NCBI GenBank assembly: GCA_028564705.1 | Contig: JAPXFQ010000364.1 | Location: 1 to 64,000, forward strand | Direction: 5' to 3' | DNA length: 64,000 nucleotides | From: Apricaphanius iberus | Taxonomy: Eukaryota; Chordata; Actinopteri; Cyprinodontiformes; Aphaniidae | Shown here: piece by piece, positions 1 through 10,592 of the stretch | Position numbering within the stretch: position 1 is the stretch's first letter | Layout of the letters: each line of letters starts with the position of its first letter | Notes under the pieces: generated by a model | What the model was told of the DNA's origin: nothing | The model's input: the letters and a program-made list of their open reading frames with translations, nothing else | Databases searched by the model: none | Translations under genes and position numbers: made by a program

Positions 1-1112
1 TCTGGGGCTTAAAGTAAGGCAACTGATCAGTGGCTGAATTTGCTTTTGAGTTCTGGACTCTTGCAGCTGAGTCTGGATGGAACTCACTGGCTCAAATGCG
101 CATTCTAACATGTTAATAATAATGATAAGATCAAAGATGACCTGGCAAGTCATGGCGGTAATTGACCTTGCCATCAGATTAGATAACAGGCTGCGAAAAA
201 ACATAAGAGCAGGCCATTCTCACCTGTAGGCCTGACTAGATCTGAAGCGTCAAGTAGTGTAAGACCTCCTCCTGTTCCTCCTCAAGCTCAGTCGGAACTA
301 TTGCAATTAGGTAGGAGGAAAGGCAAACACAGATGACCTCCGGCCGTTGTCTTTGGTTCAACTTCTCACTATCTCATCCTGCCCAGTTTACCCAAAAAAT
401 CTTACCGACGGTCAGTAAACCGTGGGTCAATGTTGCCGCTTTCAATGAGAAAAATAACATCCGGTTCTCTATCCCATCTTTCATTTGTATAAACCACAAG
501 CCTTTTCATTCATTTTCTTTTTGGATTCTGAATCTGAACAAAATCTCATCCACCCTTTTATTATTCAACAGTACCAGAAACCCATTCAGGTTTTCGATCC
601 TCCCATTTGTGTCACAACAATGGATGGCAGTTCCATGAATCATAACTCACCAGACTCAACCTGTTTCATTCATTGTTTTCAGTAATCACGATGACACCTT
701 GCATTTTTCCCCCTACTAAGAACTGTCCTGTTGTTCTTGGTTTACCCTAGTTCGCCATCCATTATCCCCATATCTACTGGTCCAGTTATCACCTCAAGTA
801 GTGGAGTCCATTTGCCTTCAGCATTGCCTTTGGTCAGCCCTCTCTACCACCCAGACCAAACCCCAGCTCAACCTTCAAACTCCAGACCTCTTTAACATCC
901 CTATAGAATATAGGGATGTTAAAGAGAATATATAGAATATGACTTGCATCAAGTTTTCAGTAAGGATTTAGTTTTGTTTCTATAACCACATCACCCCACT
1001 GTATTTGTCTTGTCCCTGGAGCCCCCATTTTCATCTGGTAGTTTGTTTAACGTTTCAGGGAAGGAAAGTACAGCCTTGGAAACATAAATTATGACTGTTT
1101 AGGAATGCATAT
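1..1112 (+). pseudogene. Ty3/gypsy-type gag-pol relic (gag C-terminus, protease, start of RT)
   Basis: Decayed retrotransposon polyprotein, spread over several frames, so no single open frame shows it. In order I see a gag-like stretch (KDDLAS and IDLAIRLDNRL around 130-200), a damaged zinc-knuckle region near 335-410 (TSGRCL, then ISSCPVYPKN in another frame), and a retropepsin-like start at 524-532 where the usual D-S-G triad reads D-S-E, followed by EQNLIHP. Further on are VVLGLP and HYPHIYWSS near 730-790, the usual protease-RT linker of fish gypsy elements. Last come LHQVFSKD near 945-975 and an LFNVSGKE-like stretch near 1045-1070, the N-terminal edge of RT. The window cuts the left end; no LTR is visible, and RT beyond about 1112 is lost. 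In life the element would encode capsid, protease and reverse transcriptase; here it is dead. Confidence 0.72.
888..926. repeat. Perfect 18-bp inverted repeat with 3-nt loop (palindromic insertion)
   Basis: Arms 888-905 and 909-926 are exact reverse complements around the loop GAA. The hairpin lies inside the gypsy relic, exactly where the protease-RT linker reading frame breaks. The right arm looks like an inverted copy of the left arm inserted with a short direct duplication (TAGAATAT recurs about 30 bp downstream), after which the coding similarity resumes. This is the footprint expected from a local template switch. Confidence 0.85.
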
Positions 1113-1433
1113 TACTGTGAACGTAAAACTAAAATAAATATTTAGAATCATACCATTGTGAGAAACTGATATTTAGGAGATCCATTCAAACTGAAAGCCA
1201 CCCCAGAACCCCAGTGACAGAAGACTCACCACAGCGACCGCTATGATCAGGGCACGTATCCAATGCCCAGCCTTAAGGCTATAGTGCAAAGCCCCACCCC
1301 CATGTCAAAAGCGATATCAATGGCAGTGACATCCATGGCTAAACTGGCAGGACTCCCAGTCCGTAGGATCTGCATGAAGGAAATTATGGAATAAGTCAGT
1401 ATAAAGCAATTCTAAAAATCGCTCCGGTAACAC
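1113..1433. other. No recognised feature
   Basis: About 320 bp between the gypsy relic and the microsatellite. I see no open frame, repeat family or RNA gene. It may be further decayed retroelement sequence. Confidence 0.5.
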
Positions 1434-1458
1434 ATAATAATAATAATAATAATAATAA

Positions 1459-1489
<31 letters not shown>

Positions 1490-1496
1490 AAGAAGA
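1434..1496. repeat. Compound microsatellite (AAT)n then (AAG)n
   Basis: TAA/AAT units run to 1460 and AAG units (about 12) from 1461 to 1496, directly abutting the 3' end of the minus-strand LINE. Read on the LINE's own strand this tract is (TTC)n, matching the (TTC)n at its 5' end. Confidence 0.95.
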
Positions 1497-1557
1497 TTTT
1501 TGATTTTAAAACACCATTTATTTACAGTATTACTATACAGTCAAGAAGAAACCACCA

Positions 1558-4500
1558 TCATATTAAAAAGCTACCCAATTCTAGCTTTCCATTTAAAACT
1601 CCGCAAAGAACTCCCTGTTCAGACCACTGTTGTTCAAAACTATCCAAGTCTTGACATATAGAGAAATACGCAAATTCTAATTTTAGTCTGGCTCTGACAT
1701 TTATTTTCCACAGTGTTACCACATCATAGGCTTGTTCTTTTTGTAATTTATCTCTTCGAGACAAATATATAGCCAACTTGGCTTCACCTATTAAAAAGTT
1801 TAAAACCTTGTTCCTGATCTTGTATTTTTTGTTCTTCCTTACCCCACAGATAAAAACAGTTGTTGAAAAAATCATATTAAAAGAGCTAAAAATCGACCTA
1901 AGAATTTTAAAAAGAGGATCAAGCCTCTTGCACTCAGTAAAAACATGGAAAACACTCTCAAATAAATTACAAAAAGGGCAAGCGTTAGATACATTTGCAT
2001 TAAACTTAGATAAAAAAGAATTGGTAGCGATTGCACCATGTAGAATCCTCCATTGTAAGTCCCCAGTCCTCTTCTTTAGTGGAGGACAATACAATGTTGA
2101 CCACTGTGGATCGCACTCTCCAAGTCTATTTGCCCACACTGTAGCGGTTCTACCTCTCAGGTTCTCCTTGTTGATGATTTTCACACAGTTTTTATACAAT
2201 GTTTGTTTGTCTGGACCTTGAAAAGACAACTTTTCTTCACAGTTAGTCCACAACAAGGGTCCATCACTGTCCACAAAAGGAAGAGTTAGAAACAGGTCCG
2301 GAGGGTCATCAGACGGGTCTGGTGTTAGACCACCTTTATCCATCCTCCTCATAAGAGCCCACTCCTTCTCAGATATTTTCTTTCTCCAAAGATCCAACGC
2401 CATCTGGATTAAACGGACAGAGCTGACTTTCAGAGCTGAGGCCAGACTGGCAGCGTCTGAAAGCGTGGTGCCAGCCACCTGCACAAGTCTTTTTAGATTT
2501 ACTATCCCAGAATGATACAGTGCTCTTAATAATCCAGGCAGAGGCTGATTGGATACATCAAATCTTGCACCGTCGATCAGAGGCTCTTCTAATAACCAAT
2601 ATAAAGATTTGTGCTCGCCTCCAGTCCACTTAAATAGAGCACATACTTTAAAAAGACCTTGATAGAAGACAGGTAAAGTTTGTAAAAACTGTGATTTAAA
2701 ACCCGTTAAAAACCATGCAAAATCCAGATTCAAACCTCCCAAACGCCTCAAAATGCAACAGGTCACACTTCTCCATATCAAATCAGGAGGACCAAATAAC
2801 AACCGTTTCACAAATTGCAACCTGAAGGTGGCCACTCTACTAGCTAGGTGAACCAGGCCCTGGCCCCCCTCCTCTCTGGGTAAAAACAGGACAGCCTGTG
2901 GTACCCAGTGCAACTTGTCCCAGAAAAAATTAATCATTAGCTTCTGTATTTCTGCTAACAGATCACAGGGTGGTTCTAAGCACACCAGCCGATGCCACAG
3001 CTGGGAGGCAACCAGGTTGTTTATAACCAGGATTCTTCCCCGGTATGACAGCTGTGGATGAATCCACCGCCACTTTGCTATCTTATCAGTTATCTTTTCA
3101 AGGATTCCTTCCCAGTTTTTCTTTATTATATTTTCGTTGCCTAGGTATACACCCAAATATTTCAGGCCATCTCTCTTCCATTGTAACCGTTGAGGTAGTA
3201 TAGGGGGACAACCTCCCCACTCTCCAATTAAAAGAGCATCACTTTTGCCCCAATTTACTTTTGCAGAAGATATTGTTTAAATCTTACTGATAACATTAGT
3301 CAGAATTTTTATATCAGATTGATTCTTAATAAACACAATAACATCGTCAGCGTATGCCGATAGAAATAACTTGTCGGTGCAACCGGGCAACGTTAAACCA
3401 CCCATAGTTGACCTTAGTTTGCAGAGGAGGGGTTCCAGGGAAAGCGCATAGAGCATCCCAGACAGAGCACAGCCCTGCCTAACACCTCTGCACACCTTAA
3501 AAGGAGCACACAGACTGCCATTAATCTTCAGTACACTCTCAATGTCACTATACAACACCTTGATCATAGCTATAAAACCAGCATTGAACCCAAAACCTTC
3601 CAAGGTTTCCCATAAAAAGTTGTGTTCAACACGGTCAAAAGCCTTTTCTTGATCTAATGAGATCAGGCCGACATCGGCATCCAATGAACCAGAGACGTCC
3701 AAAATATCTCGAATAAGGTAGATGTTATCTACCATGGACCTGCCTGACACACAGTACGTCTGGTCACGATGGATAACCTCCTCCATCGCACCCCGCAGCC
3801 TCAAGGCCAAGGCTTTCGACAGAATCTTGTAGTCTGTGCATAGAAGAGACACAGGACGCCAGTTCTTTATATCCTGCAGATTCCCTTTCTTCGGTAGAAG
3901 AGCGATGACAGCTCTACGGCATGATATCGGCAGGACACCACACCTGAGGCACTCATTGAAAACCTCAAGCAGGTCATTAGAAAAAATGTCCCAATATGAT
4001 TTATAAAACTCCACTGTCAATCCATCAATGCCAGGAGCTTTCTGTCCTTGCATTGTCTTCAATGCAGCACCAAGTTCAGCTGCTGACAGAGGTTCAGCCA
4101 GCATGGCATTCACTCCATCCGAAACTTTCGGCAGTCCAGTTAAAAAATCTTTTAGCGTATCTCCATTATCCGTCTGTTCGCTCTTATACAGAGAGGCATA
4201 AAAGCTGGCTGCCCTTTGCCTTATAGCAGCAGGTTCAGTTAATTCAAGTCCATCTTCTGACAGCAGGGAATTAATTATTTTCTTCTGTCCGTGCTTCTTC
4301 TCGAGACCAAAAAAATAACTGGAGGAAGCGTCCATCTGGGAAATGTTTTTTACCCTAGAACGAACCAGAGCACCCTGTACTTTTGTATCAAGCAGGTTAG
4401 CCAAAGTGGCCCTTTTAGTCTTCAGGGCTTCAAAATGCCCTTGATTTCCTGTGGTCTCACATAATCGCTCACACTCCACTATATCAATCTCCAGATCGCT

Positions 4501-5452
4501 AACAGATCTGGTGATGTCGCGTGTGACACTAAGACTGTACTGTTGACAAAGCTGCCTGATTTTTACCTTCCCATGATCCCACCACTGTCTCAGAGATAAA
4601 AAATCATCTTTTCTCTGCCTAAAACTAGTCCAATAGAAATCTAAAACCTCTTTAAAAACCTTATCGGCAGTCATATTAAAATTAAAATGCCAATATGCGC
4701 TCTTCGGAGATACATGCAACTTAGAGACTGTGCATTGAACCAAAGCGTGATCGGTAAAACCAACAGGTAAAATTTTACATTCACTAAAAACATTAAAATG
4801 ATGTGAAAAAACATAAAATCGATCCAACCGAGCTAAAGAGATTCTACCTTCATTGTGGTGGGACCATGTATACTGTCTGCAGTCAGTGTGCATCCTTCTC
4901 CACACGTCCACCAGGCTATGGTTGCAGATCAACCGCTTCAGGATGCGTGCTGACGGTAAAATTAGGCTCTATATGGTTCCGATCCAGACTCTCGTTTACC
5001 GTGCAATTGAAATCACCCCCCAGAAATAAATAATCTGTGACAAAAATATTTTTCATTTTCTCATTTACAATATCAAAAAATTTTACCCTGTCAGCTCCTA
5101 CATTAGAAGCATAAATATTTAAAACAACGATTGTAAAAAGGTCAAATTTTGCTGTTACAGCCAAAGCTCTTCCTTTAACAAAGGATTCAACCTTCACCAA
5201 GTTTGGTGAAAAGGTCTCAGAAAATAAAACCCCCACTCCCGCACTTGCCGATGACCCATGATCAAAAAAAATCCTTCCTCTCCATTCTTTGTTCCACTCA
5301 ACCTGATTTATATCATCGCTATGAGTTTCCTGTAAGAGGATCACATCCATACGTTTACATTTCAGTAACTCAAAAAGCACTGCTCTCTTTCTAGGATCTC
5401 TTGCCCCGTTTATGTTTAAAGAGCACACCTTAAAATTATTCATAGCAGCCAT
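1558..5452 (-). pseudogene. LINE ORF2: APE endonuclease-reverse transcriptase, one frameshift and one stop
   Basis: The protein nicks target DNA and reverse-transcribes the element RNA at the nick. It starts MAAMNNFKVCSLNINGA at 5452. The endonuclease shows NINGA, LLQETHS, NIYAS, LGGDFN and, after the frameshift, GFTDHAL. RT motifs follow in order: KAPGIDGL, KNWRPVSLLCTDYK, SLDQEKAFDRV, GVRQGCALSGMLY, the catalytic YADD at 3343-3354, NWGKS and KYLGVYLG. Near the C-terminus is a C-X2-C-X7-H-X4-C knuckle at 1930-1980, typical of L1/Tx1 ORF2. Lesions: a 1-nt-type frameshift around 4935-4965, and a TAA stop at 3277-3279 just after YADD, on the far side of which the same frame continues. Total coding length, about 1,300 codons, is full size for the family. 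No other breaks were seen. Confidence 0.9.
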
Positions 5453-5525
5453 GATATGAAAAAAACTGAAAGGTAATAAAAATAACCACCAGTAGGATTA
5501 GATCACTTGTCATGATATTCATAAA

Positions 5526-6922
5526 TTAATGCTGTTTTCTTATTTTTCCCAACAGTTTCTTCAGTCTATGTATCTCTTGATTTGTCAAACTGGTCTTTTC
5601 CTTGTTTGCAATATGACATTTCACGGATCTACAAAAGGCTTTTACATCAGGGAAGAAAGTTTCAATATTCAACCCCTTCATATTCTTTGTTTCATTTAGA
5701 AAATTTGTAATTGCTGCAGCAGGGTACAATTTTTCCTTCCCATCTGAGGTATGACTTAGTGACACGTCACTTATGTCAGAAAAAACACTCTCACAGTCAC
5801 TCTCATCTGACAGATCTTGATGCAGGCCAATCTGCCTACTGTTTTTTGCACCGCTTCTTGTTTCAACTGTTCGCTCAGTAGACACATTTCTTTTCTTTGA
5901 ACTTTTTTTCTCAACAGAAGTAGGAACCTGTACCTCCATTTCTTCAGCTGTTTTTTTAAAGGTTCTGTTACTCTCTTGCTCACCACTTGGCTCACCCTCA
6001 ACCTCCTCTTTTCCCCCAGCACTACTCTCCGACTTCTCCGCATCTTTAGTACTGGCTTCAGTTTCTCCCCCTGCTACCACACTACTCCTCTCCACTGATT
6101 CTCCAGCCACAGCTTCCTCCTCTCTTTCATACCGTTTTCCTGCCGTTCTTGGCTGGGCTTTTTCACACTCTGGCGCACTAGCTTCACCTATTGTTTTCCC
6201 TGAACTGTTGTTTTCACTAGTTTCGGTTGTAACACTGGATCCGGCCGCGTCAGAAGATGACTGTGGCGGCTCTCCTCTCCCTGCACTGCTTGTACTGCTC
6301 CAGGCGTTGCTAGGAGACGATGTTCCCCCCTTATTTGAGCCCGATTCTGTTCTTTTGGGACACATTTTTACAACATGATTTTCTTCCCCGCAACCGAAAC
6401 ATTTCATAGTAGAAGAGGAAGCGAACAAAATATAATCAAAATCATAAACTTTAACATGAAGTCTCAGATTGAGATCTTCACATTTATTTGCAAGAATCAT
6501 GAAGACCTGACGCCTGTGTGAAACGACATGATTTAACAAAGGTGATTTGCATCCAGACAACACCTTCTTTATAGGGGAAACTATTTTCCCATGTCTAGAA
6601 AGCTCTCTCCTTAAAAAATCATCGCTGATGAAAGGAGGAACATTCGACAGGATGACCCGCGTAGCTGGCTGTGCCAGCGGTACAACCTGTACAAATGACC
6701 CCCCCCCACCGTGATGCCCTCTTCAACTAGTTTGTTCGCAAGTTCCACCTTTGACACAAAAAGAACCACAGCCCCGTTCATCCGCGCTGCGGATTTCACG
6801 GAGCTGTGTCCTACAACCTCTCCCACCGCTAACGCGACTTCTTCCACGCTGCACGAAAAGCCGGTGTTTACTCTAACACCATGCTTCCTGGTGAGCGTGG
6901 CGAAGCCACCTGTACCAGCCAT
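5526..6922 (-). pseudogene. LINE ORF1: nucleic-acid-binding protein with CCHC knuckle, one frameshift
   Basis: ORF1 products of Tx1/L1-type LINEs bind element RNA and form the RNP. I take the ATG at 6920-6922 (MAGTGGFATLTRK); an upstream in-frame TTG at 6976 is less likely. The frame breaks in a run of nine C at 6699-6707, and the similarity resumes in another frame as VILSNVPPFISDDFLRRELS, an RRM-like stretch. A single C-X2-C-X4-H-X4-C knuckle lies at 6362-6401 (CFGCGEENHVVKMC). It is followed by a long Ser/Glu/Lys-rich, probably disordered region and a short basic C-terminus. The stop lies about 70 bp before ORF2. A homopolymer frameshift can be a sequencing error or polymorphism, so ORF1 could be intact in some copies. 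Confidence 0.85.
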
Positions 6923-7096
6923 GGTGTCGGCGAAAATCGCCGCCCAGGCTGGCCCACTATCTCCTAACAATAACAAAAAAACACGTAAAACTTAAGCACA
7001 AACACGAAATCAAAAGACAAACATTAACTAGAAAAGTTTGGAAAAAACAACACTCACTCAAGACGCTTTCTCTCTCCTTCCACTCCACTTCCGCTC

Positions 7097-7180
7097 AGAA
7101 GAAGAAGAAGAAGAAGAATTAATTAATTAATTAATTAATTGATATCAATTAATCAATCAATCAATCAATCAAACTCTTTT
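7097..7180. repeat. Compound microsatellite (GAA)n / (TTAA)n / (AATC)n between two LINEs
   Basis: About seven AGA units (7097-7118) adjoin the 5' end of the Tx1-group LINE. A TTAA-type repeat follows to about 7140, then AATC units to about 7172. The AATC part is probably the simple-repeat tail of the neighbouring L2-like LINE, since L2-group LINEs typically end in short tandem units. Confidence 0.85.
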
Positions 7181-9085
7181 CCAAATAGAAAGGTCCTCAA
7201 AGTGCTTTACAGGTTAAAATGACCCCGCAACCCCCCCCCCCCCTTCCCAAACCCAAAATAAATTCATTATCACAACTATAGCCCCCAACCCCCACCCCAA
7301 TCCAACCCATCTCCCACGCACACACTCACATAAAAGCCACAGTAAACAAAAGCAACAATGGGCTGAGTACAGATGAGCCAGGAAACGCCATCATGGGAGC
7401 CAGCTGCATTGTCAGCAGCAGATCAACAGCAGCAGCCAAGGCACCGACCCAGGGCGCCCAGAGTAGGGTGGGATTGTACCCCCACCTCCACCAAGGCATG
7501 TGCCTGGAGAGCACCCAGGCAGCCACAGCTGACCACCACCCCCGATGCAAAGGGCTCGCACAGAGAAAACACTGGAAGGATGATTAAAATTAGAAGTTAA
7601 TAATAAGAAGGAAATATTAAAATGAACAGTAGAAAATGAGTTTAAGTATTAAAATACTGAACAAAAATGTTAAGACTGATAGCATCCCAAATTATAAAAT
7701 ATAAGAAAAGTCAGATAAAAGTGTAAAGCAGATAATTAATAATTAATAATCAGTTAAAAACTAAACTAAAAGTTCAATCAAATAACACATGCAGAACGAT
7801 TAGACAGACATTAACAAATAATAATCAGTTAAAAGCTCGGCTAACAAGGTAAGTCTTGAGCCTCTTCTTAAAAACATGAACGTTCACTGTAGCCCTGAGG
7901 TCCTCCAGTAGCCTTTTCCAGAGGTGAGGACCGTAATAATTGAAGGACGCCTCACTATGAGTTTGATTACTGATTTTGGGGATGATAAGGAGACGGTTGC
8001 CAAAGTAGCGCAGAGACCGCGAGGGTTCATATAGTAATAGCATTTTTGACAGATAAGAAGGCCCAAAACCATTAAGACACTTAAAAACCATTAGAAGAAC
8101 CTTAAAATCGATCCTTAAACATACGGGGAGCCAATGCAGTGATTTTAAGACCGGTGTAATGTGGTCCTCCTCCTGGTCTTCATCAGGACACTTGCTGCTG
8201 AATTTTGTACAAGCTGTTAACTTGAGGTAGTCTTTTTCGGAAGACCAGAAAGCAGGGAATTACAATAATCAATTCTAGTGGTGATAAAAGCATTCTTTAG
8301 CGTCTCCATATTGGCCCGAGAGAGAATTGGGCAAACTCTGGCGATGTTTTTTAGGAGATATAAACCTATTTTAGTAATATTTTTTATGTGTGGAATAAAA
8401 GTCAGCTCAGAGTCAAAAGTCATGCCCAGATTCTTCACTTGTAAAGAAGGATTAAAAGACAATGATTGTAGTTTTGGTAAAAGTTTCTCTCTCTGAGCCT
8501 CAGGACCGATAACTAAAACTTCAGTTTTGCCCTTGTTGAGCTGGAGAAAGTTTTCTGCCATCCAGGATTTAAAGTGTCTAAAATGCAGTTAAAAAGTGCA
8601 TCCATTGGCGGTGTGTCACCAGAAGACATGGAGATGTACAACTGCGTATCACCAGCATAACTGCGAAAGTTAACTCCATGTCTTCTGATAACACTGCCAG
8701 CACTGGGCCTAAAACTGAACCCTGGGGCACACCACATATGATCTTATGGACCTTAGAGGAACAGGTATCTAAATTTACCATAAAAGTCCTGTCTGTGAGA
8801 TATGATGTGAACCACTTATGAACAGCACCAGAGAGGCTGATCTGTTTTAAAGGGGTTAAAAGAAAAGTGTGGTCTACTGTATCAAAAGCAGTGCTTAGAT
8901 CCAGTAGAACCAACACTGTCACCTTCTTATTATCATAGTTTAGTCTAAAATCATTTAAAATCTTTAAAAGAGCCGTCTCTGTGCTGTGGTTCATCCTAAA
9001 ACCAGACTCTGGCTCCTGCTTGTTGAATAAGAAAATGTTAAAATTAGGTGGAGAGGCCTCTGTAAGCACAGATATATAATCGTAA
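7141..9085 (-). mobile_element. L2-like LINE, copy 1 (5'-truncated, decayed RT)
   Basis: Minus-strand coding remnants in several frames give the C-terminal half of an L2/CR1-type reverse transcriptase. From 5' to 3': NHSTETALLKILNDF, LVLLDLSTAFDTVDH, SYLTDRT and CGVPQGSVLGP (8760-9020); a short deletion; then SYAGDTQLYIS near 8640 where the catalytic YADD has become YAGD; then LNKGKTEVLVIGPE, YCNSLLSGLPKK, and the C-terminal HLWKRLLEDLRA and VHVFKKRLKTYL (7825-7960). No endonuclease is present. The 7190-7820 part is the non-coding 3' region, with a C13-type run near 7231-7243 and an AATC tail. Catalytic residue loss and frame breaks make it inactive. Confidence 0.8.
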
Positions 9086-9089
9086 AAAA

Positions 9090-10592
9090 TCAAATAAGAA
9101 AAATAATAATTGAAAAAACAGAATTAATAAAATAAAAATACATTTAGATAAATAAAACGACTAAATTAAAAGCCAGGCTAAAGAGGTAGGTATTGAGCCT
9201 CATTTTCTCAGGCAGGCTTTTCAAAGACGAGGTTCCTAGTAGAAGAATTCAGCTTCTCCATTAGTCTTAGGTCTGACTTGTTGAACAACTAAAAGGCCAG
9301 TGCCAGAGGACCTCAGGGGCCAGTATGGCTCATACTTTAAAAGAAGGTTGAATAAATAAGATTGACCAAGACAATTAAGACATTTATAAACTAATAGAAG
9401 ATCCTTAAAACCAATCCTGAAATGCACAGGGAGCCAATGCAGCAACTTTAAAATAGTTCTAATGTGTTCCCACCATTAGTCTTCGTCAGCACATGTGCAA
9501 CTGAGTTTTGGAGTAGTTGTAGACTTGAAAAATACTCTTCTTGGGAAGACCAGAAAGCAGCACACTACAATAATCTAATCTACAGAAAATAAAAGTAGGC
9601 TATACATCAACACCTTTGTGATGGCAAGACAGAAATGGGTAGACTCTGGCTATGTTTATAAGATTATGAAATCCTATTTTAGTTGTGTTTTTAATACGAA
9701 GAATTAAACTGACCTTAGAGTTAAAAAGAACATCCAGATTTCTTACACAATGGGAAGGTTGAAAATTTAGTAGTTCTGTAAAAATAATCTCTCTCTCGTC
9801 TTGAGGACCAGAGATTAAAACTTGTTTTTTCCTGGTTGAGATGTAAGAAGTTCTCCGCCATTCATGACTTGATATCTAAGGCCACGTCCACACTAAGCCG
9901 GAAAATGCCTTAAACGTATAAGTATTTAGTCTACACAGCCATATCGTCCGGCTTTGTTTGTGGTCTGTGGCCGGATAAGTATTAGCCGGGTAAGAGAGCT
10001 GTCTAACTGTTATCTCAAAGGCTAAATGAGCACGTCTGGACGCAACATATCCGGTCCCCGGCTAAATCAGAGCAGCGACGTCAATCAAATGCTGCGTCCT
10101 AAATTGATGACGACAACAACGCGACAGCATATAATGACAACAGCAAAGATGAAGACGAGTCTCGCTATGCTACTTCTTCTTTTGCAAATTTAGATATTTG
10201 CAAAGTTAACCCTAACCTACTTGCGGATGAGAAGGCGACACAGGAGGCGATCCAGGAGGCACCGACAGCGACATAGTTTATACGCGTCAATCTGTGTTAC
10301 TTTTGTTTTTCCCCGCGCATGCCCAGTACATGCATAGGTAGGCATTGGATTGTGCAATCATGGGACCTTAAACGAACCTTAAACGAACCGTAAATGCTCG
10401 TGTTGAGTGGATAACATTAGGCGTCTAACTCCCCGTATAACCTTATCGGCTTAGTGTGGACGTAGCCTAAAATACAGATTAAAAGTACATTAACTGGCTC
10501 TGTGTCATCAGGAGACAGGACAATGTAAAGTAGTGTGTTGTCAGCATAGCTGTAGAAATTAGTGCCATGCCTCCTGACATCCCCACGTGGCA
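9090..10592 (-). mobile_element. L2-like LINE, copy 2, split by a MITE
   Basis: A second L2-like copy in the same orientation follows copy 1 directly. Its 3' part (9180-9450) aligns by eye with 7840-8140 of copy 1, including a C-terminal LNCLGQSYLFNLLLKYEP-type stretch. The RT part resumes after the MITE as FYSYADNTLLYIV near 10520-10560, with YADD changed to YADN. Removing 9880-10467 plus one TAA rejoins a segment matching copy 1 around 8570-8590. It is more decayed than copy 1, with only short open stretches. Confidence 0.75.
9880..10467. mobile_element. 588-bp MITE with inverted termini and TAA target duplication
   Basis: The left end reads GGCCACGTCCACACTAAGCC and the right end, reverse-complemented, GGCTACGTCCACACTAAGCC, with TAA on both sides (9877-9879 and 10468-10470). 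A 3-bp TWA duplication is characteristic of PIF/Harbinger elements. There is no transposase ORF, so this is a non-autonomous element. The inserted DNA is more GC- and CpG-rich than its surroundings, and the insertion interrupts L2-like copy 2. Confidence 0.82.

Larger units (their letters stand above)
1497..7096 (-). mobile_element. Near full-length Tx1-group LINE in a (TTC)n target (Koshi-like)
   Basis: Two-ORF non-LTR retrotransposon of about 5.6 kb on the minus strand: roughly 170 bp of 5' leader (6923-7096), ORF1 with a CCHC knuckle, a spacer of about 70 bp, ORF2 with APE endonuclease and reverse transcriptase, and a 3' UTR of only about 60 bp. Both ends meet GAA/TTC repeats: 1461-1496 at the 3' end and 7097-7118 at the 5' end. 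Established knowledge: the Tx1 group includes sequence-specific LINEs, among them Koshi, which inserts into TTC repeats, and Kibi, which inserts into TC repeats. ORF2 resembles the fish proteins usually labelled 'Tx1 149 kDa protein'. Only three disabling lesions are visible, so the insertion is fairly young. The Koshi assignment is inferred from target and architecture, not from alignment. Confidence 0.85.

Noticed and set aside
333..638. 101-codon plus frame as an independent gene
   Set aside because: It is one frame of the decayed gag-protease region; coding similarity moves between frames.
1778..2221. 147-codon plus-strand open frame
   Set aside because: Antisense to LINE ORF2; composition is Leu/Phe/Lys-rich without motifs. 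A shadow of the minus-strand coding sequence.
5771..6043. 90-codon minus frame inside ORF1
   Set aside because: Out-of-frame reading of the low-complexity Glu/Ser/Lys part of ORF1.
6711..6995. 94-codon plus frame rich in Thr/Pro/Ser
   Set aside because: Antisense of the ORF1 N-terminus.
7326..7600. Overlapping plus and minus frames of 62-75 codons
   Set aside because: They lie in the non-coding 3' region of L2-like copy 1, open on both strands because the sequence is C-rich.
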